Source of the DNA: Symsagittifera roscoffensis
Lineage: Eukaryota > Xenacoelomorpha > Acoela > Convolutidae
DNA length: 64,000 bases
NCBI RefSeq assembly: GCF_963678635.1
Contig: NC_087069.1
Coordinates: 6,991,472 to 7,055,471 of the forward strand
Reading direction: 5' to 3'
The notes below the pieces were generated by a model. It did no database searches, had not been told where the DNA came from, and saw nothing but the letters and a program-made list of their open reading frames with translations. A program made the position numbers and the translations under genes. Of the stretch, positions 63,534 to 64,000 are shown in pieces (positions within the stretch are counted from its first letter, which is position 1; the number at the start of each line of letters is the position of its first letter).

Positions 63534-63777
63534 TCAGAATTTGATGTTTTTTGTTATGGGTTTCGTTGCGATGTTTTTTAGATGGTCGTTTTTCTGAAGC
63601 TTTCGATAAAAAAATTGGGTTATATGTTCACTGAATTGGCTACTAGAAGCTTCTTCTCGCAGCTCTATTTCTGAGTAGGGCCGCTGTAAAAATCCCCAAT
63701 TTGGAAATTGAATTTCGGGCGAACTGCTAGCAGTTTCGTTGTATGAAATGGTCCAATCGGTGTCCAATAAATGTTTT
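63534..63777 (-). CDS. Probable 3'-terminal exon, unknown product
   Basis: After acceptor CTTTTCTAG the minus strand stays open for 81 codons to TGA at 63534: HLLDTDWTISYNETASSSPE, IQFPNWGFLQRPYSEIELRE, SEHITQFFYRKLQKNDHLKN and a basic end. Acidic then Lys-rich; no family recognised. A second minus frame (63898-63665, with KLFQLLDGILTVPFGYKAAK) overlaps it and could be the preceding exon read-through. The gene would continue upstream past the window edge or in 63.8-64 kb. Confidence 0.4.
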
Positions 63778-64000
63778 CTAGAAAAGCACTTTCTTTGGCG
63801 GCTTTATACCCGAAGGGCACTGTCAAAATCCCGTCGAGCAGCTGAAAAAGTTTTGAGTCCAATGGTGATTTTGCAAGTTTGTTGTGTTTCACTGTCATAT
63901 TGGTGTGACCTTTCGAAACTTTAATACAGTTTTACACTCTCATTGTTTCCCAAGTAAATAAAGCGTCCCTGAAGGTTTGATGGATCAGTTCTCGCTGTGC

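Noticed and set aside
1-64000. CRISPR arrays, bacterial operons, Shine-Dalgarno sites
   Set aside because: Spliced genes, LINEs, SINEs and composition show animal nuclear DNA; the tandem arrays lack unique spacers.

Overview
The window looks like nuclear DNA of an animal, most likely a bilaterian. It is AT-rich and gene-poor. Most recognisable genes are split by GT-AG introns with T-rich acceptors (typically ending TTTTCAG). The content is typical of a metazoan: a GPR27/GPR85/GPR173-like (SREB) receptor, a trypsin-family gene, a secreted GPI-anchored protein, tRNA-derived SINEs, many non-LTR retrotransposons, MITEs, satellites and microsatellites. The species cannot be told from the sequence; no rRNA or true tRNA gene was found.

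Layout. 1-3.1 kb: interspersed GC-richer modules beginning ACCCCTCCGGATT. 3.1-8.4 kb: a retroelement tail fragment, then a two-ORF, apparently intact APE-type non-LTR retrotransposon (ORF1 184 aa, ORF2 950 aa, (CAA)n tail) bracketed by a perfect 281-bp direct repeat. 9.0-9.2 kb: relic of another APE endonuclease. 9.6-11.3 kb: an SREB-like GPCR in one exon. 12.7-14.9 kb: a JmjC-like gene remnant between two 69-bp direct repeats. 15.4 kb: a SINE-like tRNA head. 17.9-21.0 kb, minus strand: a GC-rich retrotransposon with a 2A peptide, a chromo-barrel-like domain, a reverse transcriptase and a restriction-like endonuclease, broken by two frameshifts. 22.4-24.6 kb: two unrelated tandem arrays. 25-26.4 kb: hAT-like MITEs. 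29-31 kb: AT-rich DNA with palindromes.

33.0-42.6 kb, minus strand: exons of a trypsin-family protein in which all three catalytic positions are replaced (His to Ser, Asp to Asn, Ser to Glu), so a non-catalytic homologue. Its introns hold a MITE, a SINE, a microsatellite and an unassigned terminal exon. 45.5-59.1 kb, plus strand: a gene with signal peptide, several Cys-containing repeat exons and a GPI-type C-terminus; its last intron uses a GC donor, one exon carries an in-frame stop and one exon junction is out of phase. Its introns carry a decayed Ty3/gypsy element, two MITEs, a SINE-like sequence and a 4-copy tandem repeat. 60-62.4 kb: dispersed repeats, a perfect 32-bp hairpin and a CpG-rich minisatellite framed by GAGCGGTT inverted repeats. 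63.1-63.8 kb: a foldback element and a probable 3'-terminal exon on the minus strand.

The genes show no operon-like cooperation. The GPCR, the protease homologue and the GPI protein are separate host genes; nearly everything else is mobile or repetitive DNA. Splice sites were chosen by eye from consensus and reading phase, so exon ends are predictions.
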